Shown here: in pieces, positions 8,174 to 15,906 of the stretch
How positions within the stretch are numbered: position 1 is the stretch's first letter
How the letters are laid out: each line of letters begins with the position of its first letter
Origin: JAJPHJ01 sp035622315
GTDB lineage: Bacteria > Vulcanimicrobiota > Vulcanimicrobiia > Eremiobacterales > Eremiobacteraceae
Assembly: GCA_035622315.1 (NCBI GenBank)
Contig: DASPVP010000010.1
Location: 1-16,241, forward strand
Reading direction: 5' to 3'
Length of the DNA: 16,241 bases
Made by a program: the position numbers and the translations under genes
Notes under the pieces: generated by a model
Databases searched by the model: none
Told to the model about the DNA's origin: nothing
What the model saw: only the letters and a program-made list of their open reading frames with translations

Positions 8174-8251
8174 CGCGAGCAGGACGGTTCATTCCAGGAC
8201 TCTCCCAAAACCCGATGGAATCAAGGCCGCAAGTAAGGTCATCCACGCATT

Positions 8252-9763
8252 ATGCCCTTCCAAATATTCGTTTCGTACGCGCGCAATGACGACTTGCCGC
8301 CCTTAGACGGTGAGGGGAAGGGCTTCATCACGACCCTTCTCAAGCACCTCGAGTTCCACTTCACCGGTTTTGGCGAACCGGTGCCGGTCATCTGGCGCGA
8401 CCGTCGCGCGATCGCGCGCAGCGAACAGTTCGATCCCATCATCGAAAAGGGCATCAACGACTCGCAACTGCTGCTCGTCGTGCTCTCGAATAATTGGGTT
8501 CACCGCGAGTTCTGCCTGCGCGAGCTCGACCTGTTCCATCAGCGTTGGCGCGCCGAGGGCGATGACGGCGTGAAGCGCCGGATCATCGTCGTGGGCAAGA
8601 ACCACATCGAACCGTCGGCTCGGCCAGCTCTCTTGCAAGGACAGGAAGGCTACCTCTTCTACGCCCCCGATGACGAGAACCCGAGCCGCTTCCGCGAGTT
8701 CTTCGTGCGCGGCAAGGCGCGTGAGGAGTATCACGAGCGCACGCAAGAGCTGGCTGAAGACATCTGGCACCGCGCGTGCGAGCACGAGCAGGTGCCGCAG
8801 CGCGTCTCTACCGCTGCGACGTGGAAGCCCGTCGTGCAAAGCGGGCGCAAAGTATATCTGGCAAAACCCGCGGCCGACATGCGCGCGCCCTATGCGCGGC
8901 TCGTGGACGAGCTCGGTCAGCGCGGCTACGCGCTTGCCCCATCGCCCGATGCCGAGTTCCCAGCAGATGCGACGGCGAAAGATTTCGTCCTCGAGGCGCT
9001 CGAGGGTGCAGAGCTGTCGATTCACTTGCTCGGCGACAAAGGCGGCTGGGCGCCTGAAGACTGCGAACCGATCGTGCCGCTGCAGCTCAAAGCGGCAGCA
9101 GAGGCGCATTCGCGGCGTGTCGTGTGGGCGCCGCGCATCCTGGTGGACGAACACTCGCAGTCCACGGGGGCAGAGCGCGACCCGTTTGCCATCCTCGAGA
9201 AGTTCGACCACAAGCTCGACAGCGACACGGTCGACGGCAGCGAGTTGAGCGCGTTCGCGCAATTCGTGGTGCAGCACTTGGACAAGAACACGCCACCCAT
9301 GCCGGAGATCGACGCCATCGATGCCAATGCGCGCGTCTACCTCTATCATCGGCCCGAGGACACCGCGTACGCGACCGCGATCGGACGAGCGCTCGCGGAG
9401 CGCGGCATCCAACCGGTCTTCCCAGCCTTCGAGGGCGACCCGGCCGAGCTCGCAGCGCTCCACCGCCAGGAGCTCGCCGAGTGCGACGCGGTCGTGCTGT
9501 GCTGGGCCAACGCGGCCGAAGTGTGGGTGAAGAGCCAAGCTCGCGAGCTTAAGAACTGGCGGGATCTCGGCCGCGACAAACAATTCGCCTGCCGCGGTCT
9601 GGTCGCGGGGCCGCCGCCGGGTCAGCGCAAAGAGTTGCTGATGCAACTCCCGCCGCGCAACGAGATCGATGTCGTGCTCGACCTCACAGGCTCCGAAACA
9701 CCTGCTCCTGACGCGCTCGACCCGCTGATCCGCGCGACTCGACATCCCAAGGACGCAGCCTAG
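8252..9763 (+). CDS. TIR-domain protein with three tandem TIR-fold modules
   Basis: A 503-residue soluble protein. Residues 2-155 form a TIR domain: F-Q-I-F-V-S-Y-A-R-N-D (3-13), V-I-W-R-D-R-R-A-I (47-55), L-L-L-V-V-L-S-N-N-W (73-82) and F-C-L-R-E-L-D (87-93). Glu91 fits the catalytic [W/F]-x3-E of TIR NADases; Glu86 in W-V-H-R-E is an alternative and resembles SARM1 W-V-H-K-E. Two further modules have the same opening strand-helix pattern: residues 200-345 (K-V-Y-L-A-K-P, L-G-Q-R-G-Y-A-L-A-P, S-I-H-L-L-G-D) and 360-480 (R-V-Y-L-Y-H-R-P-E-D, L-A-E-R-G-I-Q-P-V-F, A-V-V-L-C-W-A-N). The second has Gln278 where a catalytic Glu might be expected; the third keeps R-E-L (Glu432). TIR domains make NAD-derived signals or deplete NAD, or act as adaptors. 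The STAND gene follows 3 nt after the stop. Confidence 0.85.
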   Translation: MPFQIFVSYARNDDLPPLDGEGKGFITTLLKHLEFHFTGFGEPVPVIWRDRRAIARSEQFDPIIEKGINDSQLLLVVLSNNWVHREFCLRELDLFHQRWRAEGDDGVKRRIIVVGKNHIEPSARPALLQGQEGYLFYAPDDENPSRFREFFVRGKAREEYHERTQELAEDIWHRACEHEQVPQRVSTAATWKPVVQSGRKVYLAKPAADMRAPYARLVDELGQRGYALAPSPDAEFPADATAKDFVLEALEGAELSIHLLGDKGGWAPEDCEPIVPLQLKAAAEAHSRRVVWAPRILVDEHSQSTGAERDPFAILEKFDHKLDSDTVDGSELSAFAQFVVQHLDKNTPPMPEIDAIDANARVYLYHRPEDTAYATAIGRALAERGIQPVFPAFEGDPAELAALHRQELAECDAVVLCWANAAEVWVKSQARELKNWRDLGRDKQFACRGLVAGPPPGQRKELLMQLPPRNEIDVVLDLTGSETPAPDALDPLIRATRHPKDAA

Positions 9764-9766
9764 CCC

Positions 9767-12700
9767 ATGCAGCTGCGCCCGTTTCCCGGGCTACGGCCGT
9801 TCGGGTTTGAAGATCGCGAGTTCTTCTTCGGCCGCGAAGACCAGATCTATTCGCTCTATCGGCTGCTCGAGCACAGCCGCTTCATCGCGGTGGTGGGCAG
9901 CTCCGGCAGCGGCAAGTCGTCGCTCGTTCGCGCAGGGCTCTTACCCGTCATCGAAGAGGAAGGCAAAGGCGAGGGCGGGCGCAAGTGGCGCTTCGCGACG
10001 ATGCATCCCGGCGACGCCCCGCTCAGCGCGCTCGCGGATGCTGTCACCGAACTCGCTCAAGATAGCGGCGAGGACGCGGAGATCCGCCGCGAGCGCACGC
10101 TCTTCGCTCTCAAACGCTCCAGCTTCGGACTCACAAAAGCGCTCGACGAGATCCCAAAACTTGCCGGCGCATCGATCTTGATCGTCGTCGATCAGTTCGA
10201 GGAATTGTTCCGCTACGCCGCGAGTTCGATGCGCGATCGCGCGAGCGACGCGCTGTGGCGTGACGAAGCCGCCAATTTCGTCCAACTGCTGCTCGAGGCG
10301 ACTCGCTCTCGGTCAAGTTCGGTCTACGTCCTTATCACGATGCGCTCGGACTTCATCGGCGACTGCTCGCAGTTCCATGGCCTGCCCGAAGCCGTGAGCG
10401 CGGCGCAGTTCCTCGTGCCGTCGTTGACACGCGACCAACGGGAAGACGTGATCCGCAAGCCGATCGAGAAAGTCGGTGCGACCATCGATCCGACGCTCGT
10501 GGAAATCCTCCTCAACGACGCCGGCAGCGAAATCGACCAGCTCCCCGTGCTGCAGCACTGCCTGGCACGGCTTTGGGACCGCGCGCAGCCCAAGGATCCT
10601 GAAGCGCTCGACCGCCACTTAGGGCTCAAGGAGTATCGCGCGATCGGCGAGATCTCAGGCGCGCTCTCCCAACACGCGGACGAGGTCATGGCCTCCTTGC
10701 CCGGACTGGAGCTCGCCGTCGAGCAAGTCTTCCGCGCGCTCAGCGAGATCGATAAGGAAGGTCGCGCCACGCGCAGAGCGCTTCCATACTCCCGGCTGCT
10801 CGCGGAGACGGGCGTGAGCCGGGCCGATCTCCTGAAGGTCTTGGATCGCTTCCGCGCAGACGATTGTTCCTTTATCCTGCCCGCCGCCTCGTCGCTGCCC
10901 GTGCTACGACCTGACACGCGTATCGACGTCGTCCACGAGGCGTTGTTGCGGCGGTGGGAGCGGATCAGCGCCGAACAGCCGCACGTCCTGGACGGGCGCA
11001 TGCAGACAGGCTGGCTTGCGGCCGAGGCCGCCGACGGGCGCTTCTACCGCGCCATGCTGGCGCTGCTCGAAACAGAATCTGCATCCGGCGCGATCACCCT
11101 GCCGCTCGACCAGGTCGAGGCACGCTGGCGCTGGTGGAAATCGAGGCCCCGCACCGAGGCGTGGGCCGAGCGCTATGGCGGTCACCTCAAAGAGGTCGAG
11201 AAGCTCTTCCAAGACAGCCTGGCCGCACTTTCGGCCGAGCGGGCGCGCGAAGAGGAAGCGGAACGGCGTGAGCGCGAGCAAGAGCGTCGTAAGATCGAAG
11301 CCGAGGAGGCCGCGAAGCGCGAGCGTCTCGAGCACCAGGCTGAAGTCGACGCGATGCGGGTCGAGTCTGCGCAGCGCCTGGCGCATCGCGGCCGATTGGC
11401 GGCGATCGCGATGACCATCATCGCGCTGCTCGCGTTCGCGACGGCGGGTTATGCCCTCAAACTGCGGCAGGCAGCCATCGCCGCGAGTAAGGAAAACCAA
11501 GAGCTGGCTGGGCAAAAGACGCAACTCGCGGCGGTCGCGCAGAACGCCGCGGCCGATGCCAAAACCCAAGCCGCAAACGCCGTGCGGGCCCAGAAGAGCG
11601 AAGGGGTGGCAGCCAACCACGCGCAGATCGAGGCCAGACGAGCGACGCTGGAAGCGCGCGCAGCTGAGGCCGCCAAAGAGCAAGCCGAAGACGAGACGAC
11701 CATCGCGAACCAGCAAACGGCGCAGGCGCTCAGCGAGCGCTCGCAGGTCTTCTTGCAGTCCGGTCGCCAGGCACTGCTGGATGGCGACGATCAAGATGCG
11801 GCGTTGCTGCTCGCGGCGGCGTACACGAACGATCCGCACAACCCGACGCTGCAACTGCTGCTACATGAAGCGCTGGAAAAAAGCGCGATCCCGGATGGTT
11901 CATTCCCAGCTCACCGTGAGCTCATCACCGCGATGGCGTTCAATCCGAACAAGAACTACACGGAGATCGCCACCGCGAGCACGGACGGCTCGACAAGCCT
12001 GTGGACGAAATCCGGCGCCAACCTCCACACCTTCACCGATCAAGGGGACATGGTCACGGCGCTCGCCTTCGACCCAAGCGGCCGTCACCTGGTGACGGTC
12101 GGCCGCGACGGTTCCGCAAAGCTTCGCGTGCTAGGTCCCACCGGCCAAGCCTCCGATCCGACAATCCCGCTGCGTGACCCGAAGACGAATCTCGAGGGCC
12201 ACGCCGGCCGCGTCAACTCAGTCGTGTTCAGCCACGATGGCCGGCGCATTCTCACCTCCGGTAGTGACAGCCGCGTGAAGATCTGGAGCACCGCCAACGG
12301 GGAGCTGCTGATCAACTGGATCGGTTCGAAACCCGGGGTCGCCGTCAACCAAGCTCTCTTCAGCCCGGATGACAGCTACGTCGCCGCAAGCATGGCTGAT
12401 GGCACCCTCGCAGTCTGGGATTCGAGCACCGGCAAGACGATCGGTTCCGGCAAGACGTCCACGGCAAGCCCGCTTGTCCAGCTCGCCATCTCACCTAACG
12501 GCAAGACCGTGGCGGCAGGCGCCCTCGACGGCACGGTCTTGCTCTTCGATCCAACCACGCAGCAGACGATCGAACATCGCGATCAACACGGCGCGATCAA
12601 TGCGATCGCCTTCGATGCAAGCGGCAATCGCGTGCTCAGCGCGAGCGAAGACGGCACGGCGATCATCGCTGACGCGAGCACCGGCGAGCCCGAGCAGACG

Positions 12701-14134
12701 CTCCCCGCCAAGCCTGGCTCTCCGGCAGTCCTCACCGCCTCATTCAATCCCGCCGGCAACGGCATCGAGACGACCTATGGGGATGGATCGCTGAACCTGT
12801 GGACCCAAGAGGGTGCTCCGGTCGCCGTCGTGCGGGGCAATCCGGAGAACACACAAGGCGTCGCGGCGTTCTCACCCGACGGAGATCTACTCGCCACCGG
12901 CGACAACGCCGGCATAGTAAGTCTGTGGAACTCCGCATCTCCGCTCAAGCGAGCGGCATTCACGCACCGCGGGTCTGTGGAGACCATCGCATTTGACGAC
13001 ACGACCGGCCGGATGATCACAGGGAGCCAGGACGGCACGGCTGCGATTTGGCGAATCGCCGAGCGACCGGTGCTCGAACGTGTTCTCCCGCATACTCCAG
13101 GGCAAGCGTGGGTCGAGTCGGCGCAATTCAGCCTGGACGGACGGCGGATCGTCACCGCCGGCGGCACCGCGGTGAAGATCTGGGATGCAGGTGCTTCAGA
13201 TCTACCTCTCGTCACGATCCGCTCGTCCGCTCCGAGCAAGCGCTTCACCGATGCGTCGTTCCTTGGTCGGAGTTACGACGTCGTCGTGTCGCAGACGTGG
13301 TCTATCGCCGCGCTCCTGAGCATGCCGGAAAACACGGACCTCGACACGCTGCGGACAGGCAACGGGTGGTCGGTGTGGTCCGATAGCGGCCGAGAGCTTG
13401 CGAAGGAGCCGATGGTGCAAACATCGATCCGCGAGCTCGAGCCAACGCCCAACGGACGCACCGTGCTGTCGATCAGCGCGGGTGGCGATGCCGCATTCTG
13501 CCCGACCAGCGGTGCGCCGAGTTGCAGCTCGTGGAATGGAGCGGCCGAGGGGATCCAAGTAGGCGACGCATACGCGCTCGGGGGTGTGGGCGGTAACATC
13601 AATCTGGTCAGACCCGACGGCGACCGGACAACGGTTTGGAAGAGCGGGGACGCACGCGTGCTGGCTTTCGCCTCTTCCGAGGACGGGAAGTGGCTTGCCT
13701 CCGGCGGATTGGGCGGCACGCTCGGCGACATTTGGGATCTCGGACAGGTAAAGCCTTCGCGAACTCCTCCGCACGTGGCACTGGGCGGAGGGACCGGCAC
13801 GCTTGAGTCCGCGACGTTCTCGCCTGGGGACGCGCGCCTACTCCTTGGCACGGCTTCAGACGGTACGGTGAAGTTATGGGATCGCTCCTCAGGTGATCTG
13901 CTCGCATCGATATCGATCCCAGCGTCGCGCGCCAGCGTGGCCGCGTTCACTCCCGATGGAGCCGCCGTGATCGTGGGCGCGGAGAACGGTGCTATTTTCC
14001 TCTGGCCGCTGCGAGGCGATGTGCCCGCTCCGCGAGATGTTGCCCAGCACTTGCTTCAGGCCGACCTCTCAGGTTATTCGGATCCGCTCGTCGCGCAAGC
14101 CATCGGCGTTCTCCAGGACGCCTCGGCGAAATGA
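9767..14134 (+). CDS. nSTAND1 NTPase with transmembrane helix and about 14 WD40 blades
   Basis: A 1455-residue STAND switch protein. The nSTAND1 opening R-P-F-P-G-L-R-P-F-G-F-E-D-R-E-F-F-F-G-R-E is at residues 4-24. Walker A is G-S-S-G-S-G-K-S-S at 44-52; Walker B is I-L-I-V-V-D-Q-F-E-E-L-F at 137-148; T-M-R-S-D-F (191-196) and E-I-D-Q-L-P-V-L-Q-H (255-264) are also family-typical. A highly charged helix (about 478-543), one hydrophobic membrane helix (about 544-566) and an Ala/Gln-rich helix (567-660) follow. Residues 716 to about 1417 hold WD40 repeats, about 14 blades, enough for two seven-bladed propellers. STAND proteins hold ADP when idle and oligomerise with ATP when the repeat part senses a ligand. 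It is almost fused to the TIR gene (3 nt), and its TGA overlaps the next ATG. Ligand unknown. Confidence 0.93.
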   Translation: MQLRPFPGLRPFGFEDREFFFGREDQIYSLYRLLEHSRFIAVVGSSGSGKSSLVRAGLLPVIEEEGKGEGGRKWRFATMHPGDAPLSALADAVTELAQDSGEDAEIRRERTLFALKRSSFGLTKALDEIPKLAGASILIVVDQFEELFRYAASSMRDRASDALWRDEAANFVQLLLEATRSRSSSVYVLITMRSDFIGDCSQFHGLPEAVSAAQFLVPSLTRDQREDVIRKPIEKVGATIDPTLVEILLNDAGSEIDQLPVLQHCLARLWDRAQPKDPEALDRHLGLKEYRAIGEISGALSQHADEVMASLPGLELAVEQVFRALSEIDKEGRATRRALPYSRLLAETGVSRADLLKVLDRFRADDCSFILPAASSLPVLRPDTRIDVVHEALLRRWERISAEQPHVLDGRMQTGWLAAEAADGRFYRAMLALLETESASGAITLPLDQVEARWRWWKSRPRTEAWAERYGGHLKEVEKLFQDSLAALSAERAREEEAERREREQERRKIEAEEAAKRERLEHQAEVDAMRVESAQRLAHRGRLAAIAMTIIALLAFATAGYALKLRQAAIAASKENQELAGQKTQLAAVAQNAAADAKTQAANAVRAQKSEGVAANHAQIEARRATLEARAAEAAKEQAEDETTIANQQTAQALSERSQVFLQSGRQALLDGDDQDAALLLAAAYTNDPHNPTLQLLLHEALEKSAIPDGSFPAHRELITAMAFNPNKNYTEIATASTDGSTSLWTKSGANLHTFTDQGDMVTALAFDPSGRHLVTVGRDGSAKLRVLGPTGQASDPTIPLRDPKTNLEGHAGRVNSVVFSHDGRRILTSGSDSRVKIWSTANGELLINWIGSKPGVAVNQALFSPDDSYVAASMADGTLAVWDSSTGKTIGSGKTSTASPLVQLAISPNGKTVAAGALDGTVLLFDPTTQQTIEHRDQHGAINAIAFDASGNRVLSASEDGTAIIADASTGEPEQTLPAKPGSPAVLTASFNPAGNGIETTYGDGSLNLWTQEGAPVAVVRGNPENTQGVAAFSPDGDLLATGDNAGIVSLWNSASPLKRAAFTHRGSVETIAFDDTTGRMITGSQDGTAAIWRIAERPVLERVLPHTPGQAWVESAQFSLDGRRIVTAGGTAVKIWDAGASDLPLVTIRSSAPSKRFTDASFLGRSYDVVVSQTWSIAALLSMPENTDLDTLRTGNGWSVWSDSGRELAKEPMVQTSIRELEPTPNGRTVLSISAGGDAAFCPTSGAPSCSSWNGAAEGIQVGDAYALGGVGGNINLVRPDGDRTTVWKSGDARVLAFASSEDGKWLASGGLGGTLGDIWDLGQVKPSRTPPHVALGGGTGTLESATFSPGDARLLLGTASDGTVKLWDRSSGDLLASISIPASRASVAAFTPDGAAVIVGAENGAIFLWPLRGDVPAPRDVAQHLLQADLSGYSDPLVAQAIGVLQDASAK
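11912..14017 (+). repeat. WD40 repeat-coding tract
   Basis: Roughly 14 degenerate units of 40-60 codons, most recognisable by V-x-x-A-x-F-x-P-x-G near the start and D-G-T-x-x-[IL]-W-D near the end of each blade. The best units are around 12202-12300, 12820-13050 and 13795-13900; blades near 13200-13750 are strongly degenerate and lengthened. The repeats are recognisable in protein but divergent in DNA (short GACGGCAC-type matches only), so no recent repeat amplification is evident. Confidence 0.7.
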
Positions 14135-15885
14135 GAGCAACTCGTTTCGGTTTCTCGGTTGTGGTCGTCGCCATCTTTGCAGCTGGGCTTGTGATCGCCC
14201 GCCCGGTCTCAGCCGCTGCGCCGACGCCTGGTGCAAGTCCCACAGCGACGCCTGCTCCTACCTCGACACCGACCTATCATGTCTCGCGCTACGGCAATCT
14301 CGAATACTACTACGACAACGACTTGACTGCCACCGGCGAGACGTTCATGAACGTCTTTCGAGTGTACAATTCTTATGACAACGGCCAGACGGGGATCTTC
14401 GGCGTTGGCTGGGGCTCGTTCTACGAGGAGAATCTTCAAGTCCAAGACGACGGCTCTATCATCATCCACGAATACGGTGGCGGCGCGAGCAACTTGTTCA
14501 CGCCCACGATCGGGAGCTTGACCCCGCAAGACGAGCTTCGCGCCGAGATCATGAACGCCGCCGGCGAGGTCGGCCAGTTCGGCAGCGATGCAGACAAGAA
14601 AGCATACGAGGGCATGCTCGCGGACGCAGCGGCCGAGGAAACGACGTGGAGCAATCTCACGAGCGCCGGCCTGATCAAGACAGAGCCGCCCCCCGTCGGC
14701 CAGACCTTCTTCAGCGGGAGATACGGGACCGAGGAGATCACGCGAGTGCCTGAAGGCTACCAGCGCGAGACGCAGCGCAACGGTGGATCCTACTACGAAG
14801 CCTTCAACCTCTCTGGCGAACTCACGCGGATGTGGAACAAGAACCACGATTTCGTCGCATTGACCTACAAGAACGGTCATCTGAGCGCGATGCAAGACAA
14901 CCAAGGCAACCGCTTCGACTTCACCGTCAATGATGACGGTCTGGTCACCGCCGTCAAAGATGCGCGTGGCGATCGCGTGACCTACCAATACAATGACAAC
15001 GACAATCTCATGTCGGTCAACATCAACGGAAAGATCACACACTATGCCTACGACGCGCACAGCCGGCTCCTCTCAGTGACCTATCCGGATGGGTCCGCGA
15101 CGCACATGGCGTACGACCCCGCGGGCGAGATCAGCCTTATCAAGAGCGTGGACGGGACGACCAGGGCCTACACCTTTGCTTCGCAGTCGACGTCCACGTC
15201 ACGCATCGACACGATGACCACCGTGACCAAGACCACCGACGGCAAGACGCACAATGAGGTCGACCAGTACTTCTCATACGCGCCGAAATATTATATGGCC
15301 AAAGAGATCGACACGATCGACGGTCAGACCACGACCGACACCTACGATTCCGATGCGGATGTGCTGACAGAAACCACGGCGGACGAGACGGTCACGAACA
15401 CCTACGACGCATTGGATCGGATCGTGAGCAAGCGGACGCTGCCTTCAGGGTCGCTCACGCAGTGGACGTACGATCCAGCGAGCGGCAGGCCCGCCACGAT
15501 CACGACTACTTCCAAGGCAGGAGCTGTGACGACCGAGAGCTTCCAATACGACGAGGCGGGCAATCTCATCCGTGCGTCCAGCACCTCGGGTCAGGACTTC
15601 GCCGTCGTCCATGACGCCATGGGCCGGATCACGAGCGTCACTGGAGACGGCTCGCAGCTCACCTTCAGTTATCCAGGTGCTGGTTCGTTCAACGCGACGA
15701 CTGTCGCGCTCACCGGCGTCGGTGTCGTAACGCTTTCGTATGCGGCAGACGGTGTCGTGACCGGCGCGCGGAGTCCCGGAGGCAGCGCAATCGTCGCAAA
15801 AGTGGAAGCTGCGGTTGCATCGGCGCAGCAGCTCCTCAAAGATGTGGGGGCCACGCTCCCGGCGATTCCAACTCCAAGCTCCTAG
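14131..15885 (+). CDS. Exported RHS/YD-repeat protein without a recognisable toxin domain
   Basis: A 584-residue protein. Residues 1-29 are a signal peptide (M-R-A-T-R-F, hydrophobic V-V-V-V-A-I-F-A-A-G-L, S-A-A-A). A Thr/Pro/Ser stretch (31-48) follows, then a region like the start of RHS shells (N-L-E-Y-Y-Y-D-N-D, G-I-F-G-V-G-W-G-S-F-Y, D-D-G-S-I). From about 225 to 520 there are YD repeats, such as Y-Q-Y-N-D-N-D-N-L, Y-A-Y-D-A-H-S-R-L, W-T-Y-D-P-A-S-G-R and F-Q-Y-D-E-A-G-N-L. Full RHS shells are usually over 1000 residues and end in a P-x4-D-P-x-G cleavage motif plus a variable toxin; neither is seen, and the protein ends in V-G-A-T-L-P-A-I-P-T-P-S-S. It may be a reduced surface or binding protein. 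ATG 14131 overlaps the STAND stop (ATGA), so translation is probably coupled. Confidence 0.85.
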   Translation: MRATRFGFSVVVVAIFAAGLVIARPVSAAAPTPGASPTATPAPTSTPTYHVSRYGNLEYYYDNDLTATGETFMNVFRVYNSYDNGQTGIFGVGWGSFYEENLQVQDDGSIIIHEYGGGASNLFTPTIGSLTPQDELRAEIMNAAGEVGQFGSDADKKAYEGMLADAAAEETTWSNLTSAGLIKTEPPPVGQTFFSGRYGTEEITRVPEGYQRETQRNGGSYYEAFNLSGELTRMWNKNHDFVALTYKNGHLSAMQDNQGNRFDFTVNDDGLVTAVKDARGDRVTYQYNDNDNLMSVNINGKITHYAYDAHSRLLSVTYPDGSATHMAYDPAGEISLIKSVDGTTRAYTFASQSTSTSRIDTMTTVTKTTDGKTHNEVDQYFSYAPKYYMAKEIDTIDGQTTTDTYDSDADVLTETTADETVTNTYDALDRIVSKRTLPSGSLTQWTYDPASGRPATITTTSKAGAVTTESFQYDEAGNLIRASSTSGQDFAVVHDAMGRITSVTGDGSQLTFSYPGAGSFNATTVALTGVGVVTLSYAADGVVTGARSPGGSAIVAKVEAAVASAQQLLKDVGATLPAIPTPSS

Positions 15886-15891
15886 GAGCTT
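15876..15891. repeat. 16-bp perfect palindrome over the RHS-like gene stop
   Basis: AAGCTCCTAGGAGCTT reads the same on both strands and contains the TAG stop of the RHS-like gene (15883-15885). It sits just before the ribosome binding site of the next gene. There is no loop and no T-run, so it is a poor terminator; it may limit or tune read-through to the next gene, or be chance. Confidence 0.5.
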
Positions 15892-15894
15892 ACG

Positions 15895-15901
15895 AAGGAG
15901 G
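15895..15901 (+). promoter_or_regulatory. Strong ribosome binding site for the last gene
   Basis: AAGGAGG, a full-length Shine-Dalgarno, 5 nt before GTG 15907. It fixes the unusual GTG start and is the strongest such site on the plus strand of the window. Confidence 0.85.
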
Positions 15902-15906
15902 CACTC

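Noticed and set aside
8303..9745. A 480-codon open frame on the minus strand, antisense to the TIR gene
   Set aside because: The plus frame carries clear TIR motifs and a coupled downstream start; the antisense frame is open because of high GC at the third codon position and shows no recognisable motif.
5229..9763. Interpretation as a CBASS operon because of patatin, SLOG and SLATT-like parts
   Set aside because: No CD-NTase (SMODS) cyclase gene with its G-S/D-x-D active site is present anywhere in the window.
10904..11854. A 316-codon minus-strand frame inside the STAND gene
   Set aside because: Arg/Leu-rich translation without domains, opposite the charged helix and coiled part of a well-supported gene.
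15876..15891. Intrinsic terminator at the palindrome after the RHS-like gene
   Set aside because: No loop and no T-run; the next ribosome binding site starts 4 nt later.
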